DNA of 64,000 nucleotides from an uncultured Bacteroidota bacterium (GTDB lineage Bacteria; Bacteroidota; Bacteroidia; Flavobacteriales; Flavobacteriaceae), in NCBI GenBank assembly GCA_902590705.1, contig CACIXU010000002.1, positions 144,221-208,220 on the forward strand, written 5' to 3'. The notes under the pieces are model-generated. The model searched no databases. It was given only the letters and a program-made list of their open reading frames with translations, and was not told where the DNA came from. Of this stretch, positions 17,883-27,424 are shown in pieces. The number at the start of each line of letters is the position of its first letter. Positions within the stretch are counted from its first letter, which is position 1. Both the position numbers and the translations under genes were made by a program.

Positions 17883-20438
17883 TTAAAGATTTCTTAAAAG
17901 GCTAAAATGACCACTGTGTTCTCTTCCATCTTCAAAAAATACCCTGAACCAATAATCGTCTTGTGGCAATTGACCACCATTAAATGTTCCATCCCACCCC
18001 TTTTGAGATGGTTCAATATATAGTAATAACTGTCCAAACCTATTATAAATGTAAATCCTGCTTTTGGGCTGAAAATTTTCATTAACTCCAAGAATATGCC
18101 AATAGTCATTCAGCCCATCTCCGTTTGGACTGAAATACTTCATATGCCCCAATAATGAAACTTCAATTTCAGCGATACCACAACTATTTTTATCCCTTAT
18201 AAATAGTTTACTTATTCCAGGGTATACTTGATCAAAATAAGGGCTGTCCTGGTAAGGGCCAAATTGATCATTTATTGAAAATTCATAATCTCCTGGCCCA
18301 AGATTTTCAGTTAAGACTTCAATAGTCCCTGTATCTCCTACTAAATCAACTACAATTAATTCTGATTGGGTTATACTAGCAATTTGTGAGGGAGTAATTT
18401 TAAATTCAGCGGACCTTGAACAAAGTGTTCCATCCGTGGTAGTTGCAGTAACTCGATAATCTCCACCCTCACTAATTAAGATAGTTGAAGTTTCCTCGGG
18501 AATATTTTTTGGAAACGGTTTGCCATTTAACTTCCAGGTATAGCTATAATTCCTTTCATCGGTTGATCTTACACCAATAGGAATGGGATCTAGATTTAAG
18601 CAAACTATTTTAGTATCATCAGCTCTTTCAAATTCAGGTAGTGGATTTACCCTTAGTGAAGCCACTTTTTTTACACCCAAACAGCTGATTTGATTTAGAT
18701 TCAGATTATCAATTCTAGCCCATATATTCTCTAAATAAGGGGTCCTCATCAGGTATTTATTTTCCAAATCAAAAGAAACCTTATTTTGAGCAGTAAATGC
18801 ATCATCTTCAGACTTGTAGTAGGTAATTTTAATACGCTGGTTTTGAAATTTGACATCTGAATTAATAATTGATCTATCGAGATTGTCAAAAATTGTTTTA
18901 TCCCATTTTTCCAATCCATTTCCCCAACTTTTTATAACTGATTCGCAAGTTTCATGATTGGCAAATATGTCATCTTCAATTTCACTAGCACTAACTTTTA
19001 AAAGGATTGAAGTGTAATCATAACAATTACTTGGGGTATTAATTTTTACATAAATCTTTTGCTCGAAGGCGATATTTTGATAATTCGTGGGGTTGTTAAT
19101 CTTTGAACTCAATGAGAAATTTTTATCAGTATAATATTCAAAAATTTCATTTTCATAATACTTTGATAAACTACTTTCAAATTCAGTCAAATTAAATATA
19201 GTAATTCCATCATTTGAGTTATCCTGATCACACTGTTCAATTGAGAGCATTGGGGTTAAAATAATTGGATAAGGATAAATTGTAGCTGTGACGGGAATCC
19301 TCTCTGATTGAGCGCAATCTTCAGGATATATGTCTAACCAAAACGTAGTAGAGCTTACTAACTTTGTGTCATAACTAATTCCTGTGTTAATTAAATTACC
19401 ATCTGTTTTAGTATCGAACCATCTAACATCATTAACATTGGTATCAACTTCCATATTAACTAGGTCACCTTCGCAGGCTACAATATTTTCAATCTTTTGG
19501 ATTCTAGGCATTATTAGTTTAGTGCTTGTAGAAATCTTCAAAATTGGGTCACCTGGCATTCCCCCGTATTCCACCAGATACCCCTTTGCTTGATATGCTC
19601 CGCTGGATTGTGTTTGATTTGGTAAATCATTCCAAGAACCTGAAATACCAATCGAATTATCAGTTATATGTGCATAATCCTCTCCCTGACAGCAGTTGTT
19701 TGGCTCATTATTATTCCAATAGGCAAAATTAGGGGTGGATCCGTTTATATTTCCATTCCAAAAAACTGTTCCCTTTTCAGGACCTGAGGCCCATTTCCAC
19801 ACCCCTTCTTCTTCCTCATCAGTTCCACCTATCCACCCAGCTCCAGCGCTTAATTCTCCAGCTAATTGTGATTCGTCTGAGGACATAATGGTCACCAAAT
19901 ATCCTTTTATTCCATAATAATTTTTATTTTCTGCTGCAGTCTTTGCTTCAGTCCAAGTAATATTTAAATCTGAAATAAATTGATAATAGTGCCCAGTAGA
20001 AGGTAAATAATTTGCATTTCCAAGCGAAATTGAAATAGATTTATTGATAGTTGGATTAGGGGAGCTGCTATAAAAACTAACGGATTTTACTGCCTGAACT
20101 AAATCTAAATAGGGGACCTCAACTCCACCAACTCCTGTTAGTGTTAGTTTAGCTTCATTAGTTGACCAGCTTGAATTGATTTTATTTGCATCTCCTTTAA
20201 AAATTAGCTGATCTCTATTTCGATCATACCCTGATGAAATTTGAATATAGATCGCTTTAGCAGAATTTTCTCCGTTATTTTGAATAGTAAAATTAGTAAC
20301 AATGGGTTGTTCACTTCTGGGACAATAAAATTGAGACTCATTAGCACTCAATTCTGGTGCACTACTACTTTGCGAGTGTAACTGGTGAAAAAGAATCCAG
20401 AATATATATATTAAAAAAAAATTTTTTTTCTCTTCCAA
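17883..20438 (-). CDS. Large T9SS type-B secreted adhesin with C-type lectin domain
   Basis: An 851-residue secreted protein. A signal peptide (to about residue 22) is followed by a beta-rich region and a C-type lectin domain (about 149-292) with WIGG (202-205), the Ca2+/sugar motif EPN (245-247) and WND (269-271). EPN is the mannose-type specificity motif of C-type lectins. Ig-like and polycystic-kidney-type segments fill the middle, and the C-terminus has the gliding-motility type-B sorting domain starting YFSPNGDGLND (768 onward). Surface display and glycan binding are inferred. It is cotranscribed with the PorP/SprF gene behind it. Confidence 0.9.
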   Translation of the reverse strand: MEEKKNFFLIYIFWILFHQLHSQSSSAPELSANESQFYCPRSEQPIVTNFTIQNNGENSAKAIYIQISSGYDRNRDQLIFKGDANKINSSWSTNEAKLTLTGVGGVEVPYLDLVQAVKSVSFYSSSPNPTINKSISISLGNANYLPSTGHYYQFISDLNITWTEAKTAAENKNYYGIKGYLVTIMSSDESQLAGELSAGAGWIGGTDEEEEGVWKWASGPEKGTVFWNGNINGSTPNFAYWNNNEPNNCCQGEDYAHITDNSIGISGSWNDLPNQTQSSGAYQAKGYLVEYGGMPGDPILKISTSTKLIMPRIQKIENIVACEGDLVNMEVDTNVNDVRWFDTKTDGNLINTGISYDTKLVSSTTFWLDIYPEDCAQSERIPVTATIYPYPIILTPMLSIEQCDQDNSNDGITIFNLTEFESSLSKYYENEIFEYYTDKNFSLSSKINNPTNYQNIAFEQKIYVKINTPSNCYDYTSILLKVSASEIEDDIFANHETCESVIKSWGNGLEKWDKTIFDNLDRSIINSDVKFQNQRIKITYYKSEDDAFTAQNKVSFDLENKYLMRTPYLENIWARIDNLNLNQISCLGVKKVASLRVNPLPEFERADDTKIVCLNLDPIPIGVRSTDERNYSYTWKLNGKPFPKNIPEETSTILISEGGDYRVTATTTDGTLCSRSAEFKITPSQIASITQSELIVVDLVGDTGTIEVLTENLGPGDYEFSINDQFGPYQDSPYFDQVYPGISKLFIRDKNSCGIAEIEVSLLGHMKYFSPNGDGLNDYWHILGVNENFQPKSRIYIYNRFGQLLLYIEPSQKGWDGTFNGGQLPQDDYWFRVFFEDGREHSGHFSLLRNL

Positions 20439-20562
20439 TGAAATGAATTTCCTACTTTTCTAAATATTTTGGGGGTTATTCAGAGTTTAAAAGTAGAAAA
20501 AAAGAAAGATAATACCTTTAGAAGGATTTTATAAAAACCAAAGGTTAGCTGAGGTTTTTTGT

Positions 20563-20634
20563 TGGCCTACTAGGGCTCGAACCTAGACTCTTCTGAACCA
20601 AAATCAGACGTGTTACCAGTTACACCATAGGCCA
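20563..20634 (-). tRNA. tRNA-Gln (anticodon TTG)
   Basis: The minus strand folds as a 72-nt cloverleaf. The acceptor arms TGGCCTA and TAGGCCA pair perfectly, the anticodon stem TCTGA/TCAGA encloses the loop TTTTGGT with anticodon TTG, and the T arm is CTAGG-TTCGAGC-CCTAG. The 3' CCA is not encoded. It lies alone between the adhesin gene and the DUF2723 gene. Confidence 0.97.
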
Positions 20635-20771
20635 TAAATAATATTTTACAAATTTATATTAAACTTTTTTGATGCCAAATAAATCCTTTCAAAATCTGGT
20701 AAACAATTCAACACTAAGTAAGGTCATTTTTTTTATAATTCATACATTCGTGATTCAAAATCAAACTGTCC

Positions 20772-23700
20772 GTGAACACTTTTAAACTTTGGAATCGTTC
20801 TTTTGGCTGGGGGATATTTGTTATTGCCCTTTTTACCTATGGTTTCACTGTAGAACCTACTGCTAGTTTTTGGGATGCAGGTGAATATATAGCTACCTCA
20901 GCAAAACTTCAAGTTGGTCACCCTCCTGGAGCCCCTCTTTTTCAGATGATGGGAGCTTTCTTTGCTATGTTTGCCCCTTCTACTGAAAAGGTTGCTCTAA
21001 TGGTTAACTTTATGTCTGTTTTCTCCAGTGCATTTACAATTCTTTTTTTGTTTTGGACACTAACGTTACTGCTAAAAAAACTTCCTGCTTTCAAGATATT
21101 AGAAACGACAAATCAGCGAATGACTTTTTTTGGAAGTGCCTCGGTTGGAGCATTAGCATTTTGTTTTTCTGATAGCTTTTGGTTTAATGCAGTTGAAGCA
21201 GAGGTATATGCTATGGCTACGTTTATACTTTCTTTGATATTTTGGCTTGCCTTACGTTGGGAACAAGATATGCATCAGCCACGTGGAGATCGATGGTTAT
21301 TGCTAATTTCATTTATCATCGGTTTATCCTTTGGGGTTCACTTTATGGGACTACTTACTATCCCTGCGTTGGGAATGATTTATTTTTTCAAGAATACTCA
21401 AAGTATCAATTTTAAAAACTTTTTGATAGCCAACATAATATCCGTAGCCATATTATTATTTATTTTCAAATTATTACTTCCTACCACACTTGCCTTTTTT
21501 GGAAAATCCGAGGTTTTTTTTGTGAATAACATTGGCTTACCTTTTAATTCTGGAACAATTATAGCAGGAATTTGTTTTTTATTATTCTTTTTTTACTCTC
21601 TACGCTTCACAGAAAGAAAAAAATGGGTAAACCTTAACACAATTACCTTATGTATACTATTTGTATTAGTGGGGTTCTCCTCCTGGTTAATGATCCCTAT
21701 TAGAGCAAATGCCAATACCGTAATCAACGAAAACGCCCCAACAGACGCCAGGGCTCTATTAGCTTATTACAATCTAGAGCAATATCCTGAAACTCATCTA
21801 TTTTATGGGCCACTTTTCTCGGACGTTTATGCAGGACAGGATGAGACAGAGCCTTATTTTGATGATAAGCCCAAATACGAAAGGGATTATAAAAAAGGGA
21901 AATATATAATTGTAAACCACTGGGAGAATGCTAGGATTAATTCTAACAGTAATCATCGGGGATTTTTGCCAAGACTTTGGAGTTCAGAACATGCTGGAAA
22001 CTACATGAATTTTACTGGACCACTTGAGTTTTCAATTGCCCCAGAGTACCGTTCAAATCAAATGCTTGTGAGTCGAGTGAATGACTTTAGAAATGAAATT
22101 CGAGAGGGAATGGTGTCAGGGGATGATTATCATAAATTTTTTAGAACATTATCGCCCTATTTGGAAATTCAAAAACCCAGCTTTTGGAGTTCGCTACAGT
22201 TTTTATTTCAATACCAAATTGGCTATATGTATTGGCGGTATTTTATGTGGAATTTTACTGGAAGGCAGAACGATATTGCCGGAACATATGACATTTTGAA
22301 TGGAAATTGGATTAGCGGGATTAATTTATTTGACAGTTTACGCTTGGGGAATCAATCTGAGATTTCCGAAGATGCTAAAAATAACAAAGCCCGAAACACC
22401 TATTTCTTTCTACCTTTTTTATTGGGATTAATAGGCTTATATTTTCTATATCAACAAGATCCGAAACGTTTTTGGGTGCTCTTACTTTTTTTCCTTTTCA
22501 CAGGATTAGCACTGAAAATTTATTTAAACGAACGTCCTTTTGAACCCAGAGAAAGAGATTATGCTTTGGTTGGTTCTTTTTACGTATTTGCCATTTGGAT
22601 TGGGATGGGTGTTTTTGCACTTGCGCATAAAATAAAATTAATCATCAAATCCAACGTTGCACCATTGACCATTGTCATTTTGTGCCTATTTGTACCACTT
22701 TTAATGGCTTACCAAAATTGGGATGATCACGACAGGTCCGGCCGATATACAGCTCAATCTATGGCAAAGTCATATCTAGAGTCAATTCAAGAGGATGCAG
22801 GAGCCATGATCTTTACAATTGGAGATAATGACACTTTTGCCCTTTGGTATGCCCAAGAAATTGAAGGTTACCGAACTGATGTCAAAACCATTAACACAAG
22901 CCTTTTGGCAACGGATTGGTATATTGATCAATTGAAAAGAAAAACATACGAAAGTGGATCGATACCTTCTCAAATGACACATGACTTATATGCCTACGGC
23001 ATTAGGGACTATATCAAACATGAGTCCCTAATAGATTCTGTTCGATGGGATATTAAAGATTTTATTAATTGGGTTTCCAGTGATCATCCAAGAACCAAAT
23101 ATAAAAGTCTACTCCTTCAAGCGGGAGAGGATCCTAATCGATTACCGATGGGAACACAGCAGATGATTTTTTATCCTACCAATAAAATCCGAGTTCCTGT
23201 TAATAAGGAAAATGTTATAAAAAGTGGCTTGGTTAAGCCCAAAGATTACGACTTGATCGTTCCTCACATTGATATTGATTTACCTGAGGGAGGAATGACA
23301 AAAAATCAAATAATGATGCTTGATATATTGGCCAACAATGACTGGGAAAGACCAATATATTTTACAGGGGGGAGTTATGCAGATTCAGAGTATATGTGGA
23401 TGAAGGAATATTTGCAACTGGAGGGCTTGGTTTATAAGTTAGTTCCAATTAAAACTCCATTAAATAGTAATAACCCCTATATTATGGGCCGTTTAGATTC
23501 AGATTTAATGTATGATATTGTTATGAATTGGAGCTGGGGGAATTCTGAGAGCCCTTCAATTTATCACGATCCCGAAACTCGAAAAAACAGTATTTCCTTC
23601 AGGAGCAATATGGCCCGATTGGCAGAAAAGCTAATTGATGAAGGTAAAAATAAGAAAGCTAAAGAAGTTCTTGATTTGGCAGTTCAGAAAATGCCCCTAG

Positions 23701-24302
23701 ATTATTTTGGTTATTACAGCCTACTAGTACCTATGATAGATGCCTACTATAGATTGGGTGATGTTGAATCTGCTCAGCAATTAGCAGTGAAAGTAGGAGA
23801 AAAATACAGGGATGAAATGGAGTATTTTTCATCATTAAAGCCCAGTGAACAATATCTTTTAGGAGAAGAGATTATTACTCAAGCAGAAAGATATCGTACA
23901 CTTTTGGAAGCAGTTTTAGTTAATGAAGACAAAATTTTACTTTCAAAGTCACTTAATCAATTCATAGAGGCAATAACCCCTTTCGTTAATTTATACGGAG
24001 AATATGATTTTTATACAAGTTTATCAATGTTTGTAGAGGGATATTATCTGGCAGGTGAACAACTGAAAGCAAAAAATTTAATTGAGAATATTGTCCAACA
24101 ATATGAAGGGCGTTTTGCTATGATAGCAAACTTTTCTCAAAACGAACAAAAATTAGTTTTTGACCGAATAAAAGAGGAAATTTTAGATTTTCAGCAGATG
24201 ATAGATTTAGTTAAAAACTTTGATCAAGACTTAGCTGACTCCCTTCAACTTAGATTTGATAAATCAATGAGTCAGTTTAAACTAGATGAAAAAAACGATT
24301 AA
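20772..24302 (+). CDS. DUF2723 membrane protein (putative protein O-glycosyltransferase)
   Basis: A 1176-residue protein with about a dozen N-terminal membrane helices and a large soluble C-terminus with helical, TPR-like repeats (from about 960). The opening TVEPTASFWDAGEYI and the HPPGAP motif are hallmarks of DUF2723, a family related to dolichyl-phosphate mannosyltransferases and common in Bacteroidota. A role in general protein O-glycosylation of exported proteins is an inference. The start is a GTG; an ATG start is not available nearby and relatives begin at the same place. The 3' end overlaps the convergent thioredoxin-like gene by 4 bp. Confidence 0.9.
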   Translation: MNTFKLWNRSFGWGIFVIALFTYGFTVEPTASFWDAGEYIATSAKLQVGHPPGAPLFQMMGAFFAMFAPSTEKVALMVNFMSVFSSAFTILFLFWTLTLLLKKLPAFKILETTNQRMTFFGSASVGALAFCFSDSFWFNAVEAEVYAMATFILSLIFWLALRWEQDMHQPRGDRWLLLISFIIGLSFGVHFMGLLTIPALGMIYFFKNTQSINFKNFLIANIISVAILLFIFKLLLPTTLAFFGKSEVFFVNNIGLPFNSGTIIAGICFLLFFFYSLRFTERKKWVNLNTITLCILFVLVGFSSWLMIPIRANANTVINENAPTDARALLAYYNLEQYPETHLFYGPLFSDVYAGQDETEPYFDDKPKYERDYKKGKYIIVNHWENARINSNSNHRGFLPRLWSSEHAGNYMNFTGPLEFSIAPEYRSNQMLVSRVNDFRNEIREGMVSGDDYHKFFRTLSPYLEIQKPSFWSSLQFLFQYQIGYMYWRYFMWNFTGRQNDIAGTYDILNGNWISGINLFDSLRLGNQSEISEDAKNNKARNTYFFLPFLLGLIGLYFLYQQDPKRFWVLLLFFLFTGLALKIYLNERPFEPRERDYALVGSFYVFAIWIGMGVFALAHKIKLIIKSNVAPLTIVILCLFVPLLMAYQNWDDHDRSGRYTAQSMAKSYLESIQEDAGAMIFTIGDNDTFALWYAQEIEGYRTDVKTINTSLLATDWYIDQLKRKTYESGSIPSQMTHDLYAYGIRDYIKHESLIDSVRWDIKDFINWVSSDHPRTKYKSLLLQAGEDPNRLPMGTQQMIFYPTNKIRVPVNKENVIKSGLVKPKDYDLIVPHIDIDLPEGGMTKNQIMMLDILANNDWERPIYFTGGSYADSEYMWMKEYLQLEGLVYKLVPIKTPLNSNNPYIMGRLDSDLMYDIVMNWSWGNSESPSIYHDPETRKNSISFRSNMARLAEKLIDEGKNKKAKEVLDLAVQKMPLDYFGYYSLLVPMIDAYYRLGDVESAQQLAVKVGEKYRDEMEYFSSLKPSEQYLLGEEIITQAERYRTLLEAVLVNEDKILLSKSLNQFIEAITPFVNLYGEYDFYTSLSMFVEGYYLAGEQLKAKNLIENIVQQYEGRFAMIANFSQNEQKLVFDRIKEEILDFQQMIDLVKNFDQDLADSLQLRFDKSMSQFKLDEKND

Positions 24303-24598
24303 TTCAAGTGATCCTTCATTAGACTAATTAGGGTGTTAGCATCCTGTTCACCACTTTGTCTCCAAACCATTTCTCCTAATTTATAAATCATTAATGTAGG
24401 CAAAACTCTAACTCTGAGAGCCTCAGAGAGTTTGTTATTTTTATCAGTGTCTATTTTTATAACTTTTCCTTTATCACCCAATGCTGCAGCAACATCTTTG
24501 AGAACTGGATGTATATCATTAGAAACTTCCTCATTTTCATTATAGAAAACCAGTAGAAGAGGTAGTTTATCATCAATGAGTTCACCAAACTTGGACAT
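24299..24598 (-). CDS. Thioredoxin-fold protein lacking all cysteines
   Basis: A 99-residue protein with the thioredoxin order beta-alpha-beta and the cis-proline segment VRVLPTLMIYKLGE near residues 83-96 of the fold. The position of the usual WCGPC is occupied by YNENEEVSN, and the protein has no cysteine at all, so it cannot act as a dithiol oxidoreductase. A holdase, scaffold or partner-binding role is possible. It lies 51 bp downstream of the metallophosphoesterase gene in the same direction. Confidence 0.8.
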   Translation of the reverse strand: MSKFGELIDDKLPLLLVFYNENEEVSNDIHPVLKDVAAALGDKGKVIKIDTDKNNKLSEALRVRVLPTLMIYKLGEMVWRQSGEQDANTLISLMKDHLN

Positions 24599-24649
24599 AT
24601 CTCAATAATTTCAGGTGTTTGCCGATAACAAATGTAGTTTTTTTTGTGA

Positions 24650-25879
24650 TTAAATCAAGGAATTCTTCTTTTTCAGGGTAATGACAGTGATTTCTGGCCA
24701 GATTCCAACTCGGCCAGGATAGGCAAGGTAACCAAAGCCTCTATTGACATTTAATTTCTGATTTTCACTCTCGTAGATCCCAGCCCATTGTTTGTATCTC
24801 CATTTTATGGGGCTCCACTTAAACCAACCTGGGATTTCAATGCCAAACTGAAAACCATGTGTATGACCACTTAGGGTTAAGTGAAAAGGGAATTTGTGGG
24901 GAAGAATTTCAGCGTCCCAATGAGAGGGATCATGGGTTAGTAATATTTTAAAATCATTTTTATCAACCTCAGTTAATGATTTACTTAAGTCCCCTGCTTT
25001 TTTAAACCGGCCAGCACCCCAATTTTCAACTCCAATTATTGCAATTTTATCGCCATTTTTTTCAATTTTTCTACTCTCATTAAGCAGTAGGTCAAAGCCC
25101 ATATCTTTATGAAATTTGAATAGGTCTTGCAGGTTTTTTTCCTTTGCTGAGATGCTCTCCCATTCAGTGTAATCTCCATAATCGTGGTTCCCCATTACGG
25201 AAAACTTTCCAAATGGGGCAGTTGTTTTAGAGAATAATTTTACCCATGGAGCAGCTTCTTTAGCTACTGAATTGACCAGATCACCTGTAAAAAGAATTAC
25301 ATCACCTTTTTGTTGATTAATCAAATCTACTCCATATGCAACCTTCTCGAAATTATCAAAACTACCACAGTGTAAGTCGGAAATTTGAGTGATTTTAAAA
25401 CCATTAAATTCCTCAGGAAGGTCATCATATTCCAAAGTGTAATTCAGTACTTTGTAATTATATCTTCCTTGATACATTCCATAAAGTAAGGAAGCAAAGG
25501 GAATAGCCCCTAGCCCTATAGCTATTTGTGAAATAAATTTTCTACGATATGGAATATCAAAAGATCTCCTCTCAGAAAAAAAGTCAACAAATGCCTTTAA
25601 AAGCCTAAGTACATCCTCGAGAAAAAGGAAGGAAAAGAGTACTATTTGAAGTGAGGCAAGGGCAACAAAAAAACCAATGGCATAGGCGATAGCATGGGTC
25701 CAACCCTCTGTCCTGTCATACCCAAAAAATTGCCAAAAAAAGTTTCCTAAAACCAATACTACAATTGAGCTATAGACCCCAAGTAACCACTTATTATTAA
25801 AGGCAGTTTTTATAGCTTGAAAGGCATACCACTCAACAATTAGAATCACAATAATTAAAGGAATCCAGCGTAGAAACAT
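24650..25879 (-). CDS. Membrane-bound metallophosphoesterase
   Basis: A 409-residue protein with about four N-terminal membrane helices (1-95) and a calcineurin-like phosphoesterase domain (about 150-400). Metal ligands are visible: D168 and H170 (SDLHCGS), D200 (FTGDLVN), N231 and H232 (MGNHDYGDY), then THDPSHW and SGHTHGFQ. Relatives include YkuE-type enzymes acting on lipid or nucleotide phosphates; the substrate is unknown. It is the upstream gene of a pair with the thioredoxin-like protein. Confidence 0.9.
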   Translation of the reverse strand: MFLRWIPLIIVILIVEWYAFQAIKTAFNNKWLLGVYSSIVVLVLGNFFWQFFGYDRTEGWTHAIAYAIGFFVALASLQIVLFSFLFLEDVLRLLKAFVDFFSERRSFDIPYRRKFISQIAIGLGAIPFASLLYGMYQGRYNYKVLNYTLEYDDLPEEFNGFKITQISDLHCGSFDNFEKVAYGVDLINQQKGDVILFTGDLVNSVAKEAAPWVKLFSKTTAPFGKFSVMGNHDYGDYTEWESISAKEKNLQDLFKFHKDMGFDLLLNESRKIEKNGDKIAIIGVENWGAGRFKKAGDLSKSLTEVDKNDFKILLTHDPSHWDAEILPHKFPFHLTLSGHTHGFQFGIEIPGWFKWSPIKWRYKQWAGIYESENQKLNVNRGFGYLAYPGRVGIWPEITVITLKKKNSLI

Positions 25880-25926
25880 AATCTATTTCAAAGGTATAAA
25901 CTGGAAATGAATAAATACCAATAAAA

Positions 25927-27249
25927 CTATTTAAACCCTATTTTTTCTGCTAGCAACATTGCCTTACCATCTGTTAGGCTGGCAACATAGCATGTTGCGT
26001 TCAAAAGAGTTTCATATAAACTGTCCGAAGGGAGTAACTCATCTTCAGGGATTAATTCAAGCAACAACTCATCATAAGTGTTGGTCTTTTTATTGTAAGC
26101 ATTTGCAGCAGCAGTAACAAATGCCTCAAGTAGAGAAGAGATTACTTTATAACCCAAAATTTCTTTTTGAACAACCTCTTCTGATTTATATATTTTATCT
26201 ATACTCAGACTAATTATGTCAGTGATTTGTGCCTTATATTGACTTCTTTCCATTAGAGCATCGCTAAAACTGCCGTCAAGTATTTGAGTTTCGTTTTCTT
26301 GAAAAATTGATACTGCATCTTTAATCAAACTATTAATTGCTAGTGATCTTAAATAACTTAATCGCTGTTTTTTATTTTGGAGTTTTGAATATTTTAGGGT
26401 ATCAATATCATTTTTGACTAAGTTGATTAAGTACTCTAAAGCATATTCCTCCTCAATCCATTCTAGGTGAATCCCATCCTCAAAATCTATAATTGTGTAG
26501 CAGATATCATCAGCAGCTTCAACCAAATATGCTAATGGATGTCTATTAACTATTTTTTTGTCATTTAAATTAAGCTCAGTCATTAGCTCTTTAAAAAAAG
26601 GTTCTTGGGCCTGGAAATAACCAAATTTCTTGTGAGCTACATGCGAGGTGGGTCGATATGGAAGACTAGCTTTAGGATATTTAATAAAAGCACCAAGGGT
26701 AGCATAGCTGAGTCTTAGTCCTCCAGGAGTTCCAGGTTTACTTTGCGATAAAATTTTAAAGCCATTAGCATTTCCTTCAAATTGACAAAGGTCTTGGTAT
26801 TGTTTGTCTGTTAATTGATTTTTATAACGACTTCCATTTCCATGGAAAAAATAATGACCTATGGCTTTTTCTCCACTGTGACCAAAAGGGGGATTTCCAA
26901 TATCATGAGCCAAAGAAGCTGCAGCCACAATTGCTCCAAAGTCATTGATTTGGTATCCTAAATTATCTCTTAAATCAGGGTATTTTTGAAGGATATTTTT
27001 ACCGGCCATTCTTCCTAAACTTCTTCCTACAACTGAAACCTCTAAACTGTGAGTAAGTCTGGTATGAACAAAGTCTGTTTGTGAAAAGGGAATGATCTGT
27101 GTTTTGTCCTGTAAACTTCTAAAAGCACTGGAGAATATAATCCGATCGTAATCTACTTCAAATCCCAAACGGGTATCATCTTGATTTTTTCGTATTCGTT
27201 TAGCTTTATCTCCAAACCGCTTTAAGGATAATAGCTGTTCCCAGAGCAT
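25927..27249 (-). CDS. dgt: Deoxyguanosinetriphosphate triphosphohydrolase (dGTPase)
   Basis: A 440-residue HD-domain enzyme releasing triphosphate from dGTP. The HD metal residues are H67 (RLTHSLEV), H115 and D116 (LAHDIGNPPFGHSGE), with the fourth in EAADDICY. The length fits bacterial dGTPases. It affects dNTP pools, as does the class I ribonucleotide reductase encoded 7 kb away, though no operon links them. Confidence 0.94.
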   Translation of the reverse strand: MLWEQLLSLKRFGDKAKRIRKNQDDTRLGFEVDYDRIIFSSAFRSLQDKTQIIPFSQTDFVHTRLTHSLEVSVVGRSLGRMAGKNILQKYPDLRDNLGYQINDFGAIVAAASLAHDIGNPPFGHSGEKAIGHYFFHGNGSRYKNQLTDKQYQDLCQFEGNANGFKILSQSKPGTPGGLRLSYATLGAFIKYPKASLPYRPTSHVAHKKFGYFQAQEPFFKELMTELNLNDKKIVNRHPLAYLVEAADDICYTIIDFEDGIHLEWIEEEYALEYLINLVKNDIDTLKYSKLQNKKQRLSYLRSLAINSLIKDAVSIFQENETQILDGSFSDALMERSQYKAQITDIISLSIDKIYKSEEVVQKEILGYKVISSLLEAFVTAAANAYNKKTNTYDELLLELIPEDELLPSDSLYETLLNATCYVASLTDGKAMLLAEKIGFK

Positions 27250-27357
27250 ATTTTTTTTGTTAAAAATACAGATTTATTGTTTAGTCATAAACTATTAATT
27301 TATCGTTAAAAAATTTTTTCTTTTATTAACGTTTTAGTAAGATATAGATCTGAGATA

Positions 27358-27402
27358 TTAACATTTAATTAAATCAATACAAAGAATTTAAAAATAGTTT
27401 TG
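27358..27402 (+). promoter_or_regulatory. Candidate activator-type promoter of the lipoprotein-receptor operon
   Basis: TAGTTTTG at 27395-27402 matches the -7 consensus TAnnTTTG and lies 22 bp before the lipoprotein ATG. No TTG is present near -33; instead TTAACA (27358-27363) and TTAAAT (27369-27374) sit one 11-bp step apart, ending 20 bp before the -7 box. That layout resembles promoters where a PhoB/OmpR-type activator replaces the -33 contact. The second half-site is imperfect and the region is AT-rich, so this is tentative. Confidence 0.35.
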
Positions 27403-27424
27403 ATCTGTATTTAAAAAAAATAAA

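Noticed and set aside
27326..27341. Third half-site (TTAACG) extending the 11-bp array before the lipoprotein gene
   Set aside because: It is 32 bp, not 33, from the next unit and the intermediate units do not match, so it does not extend the array.
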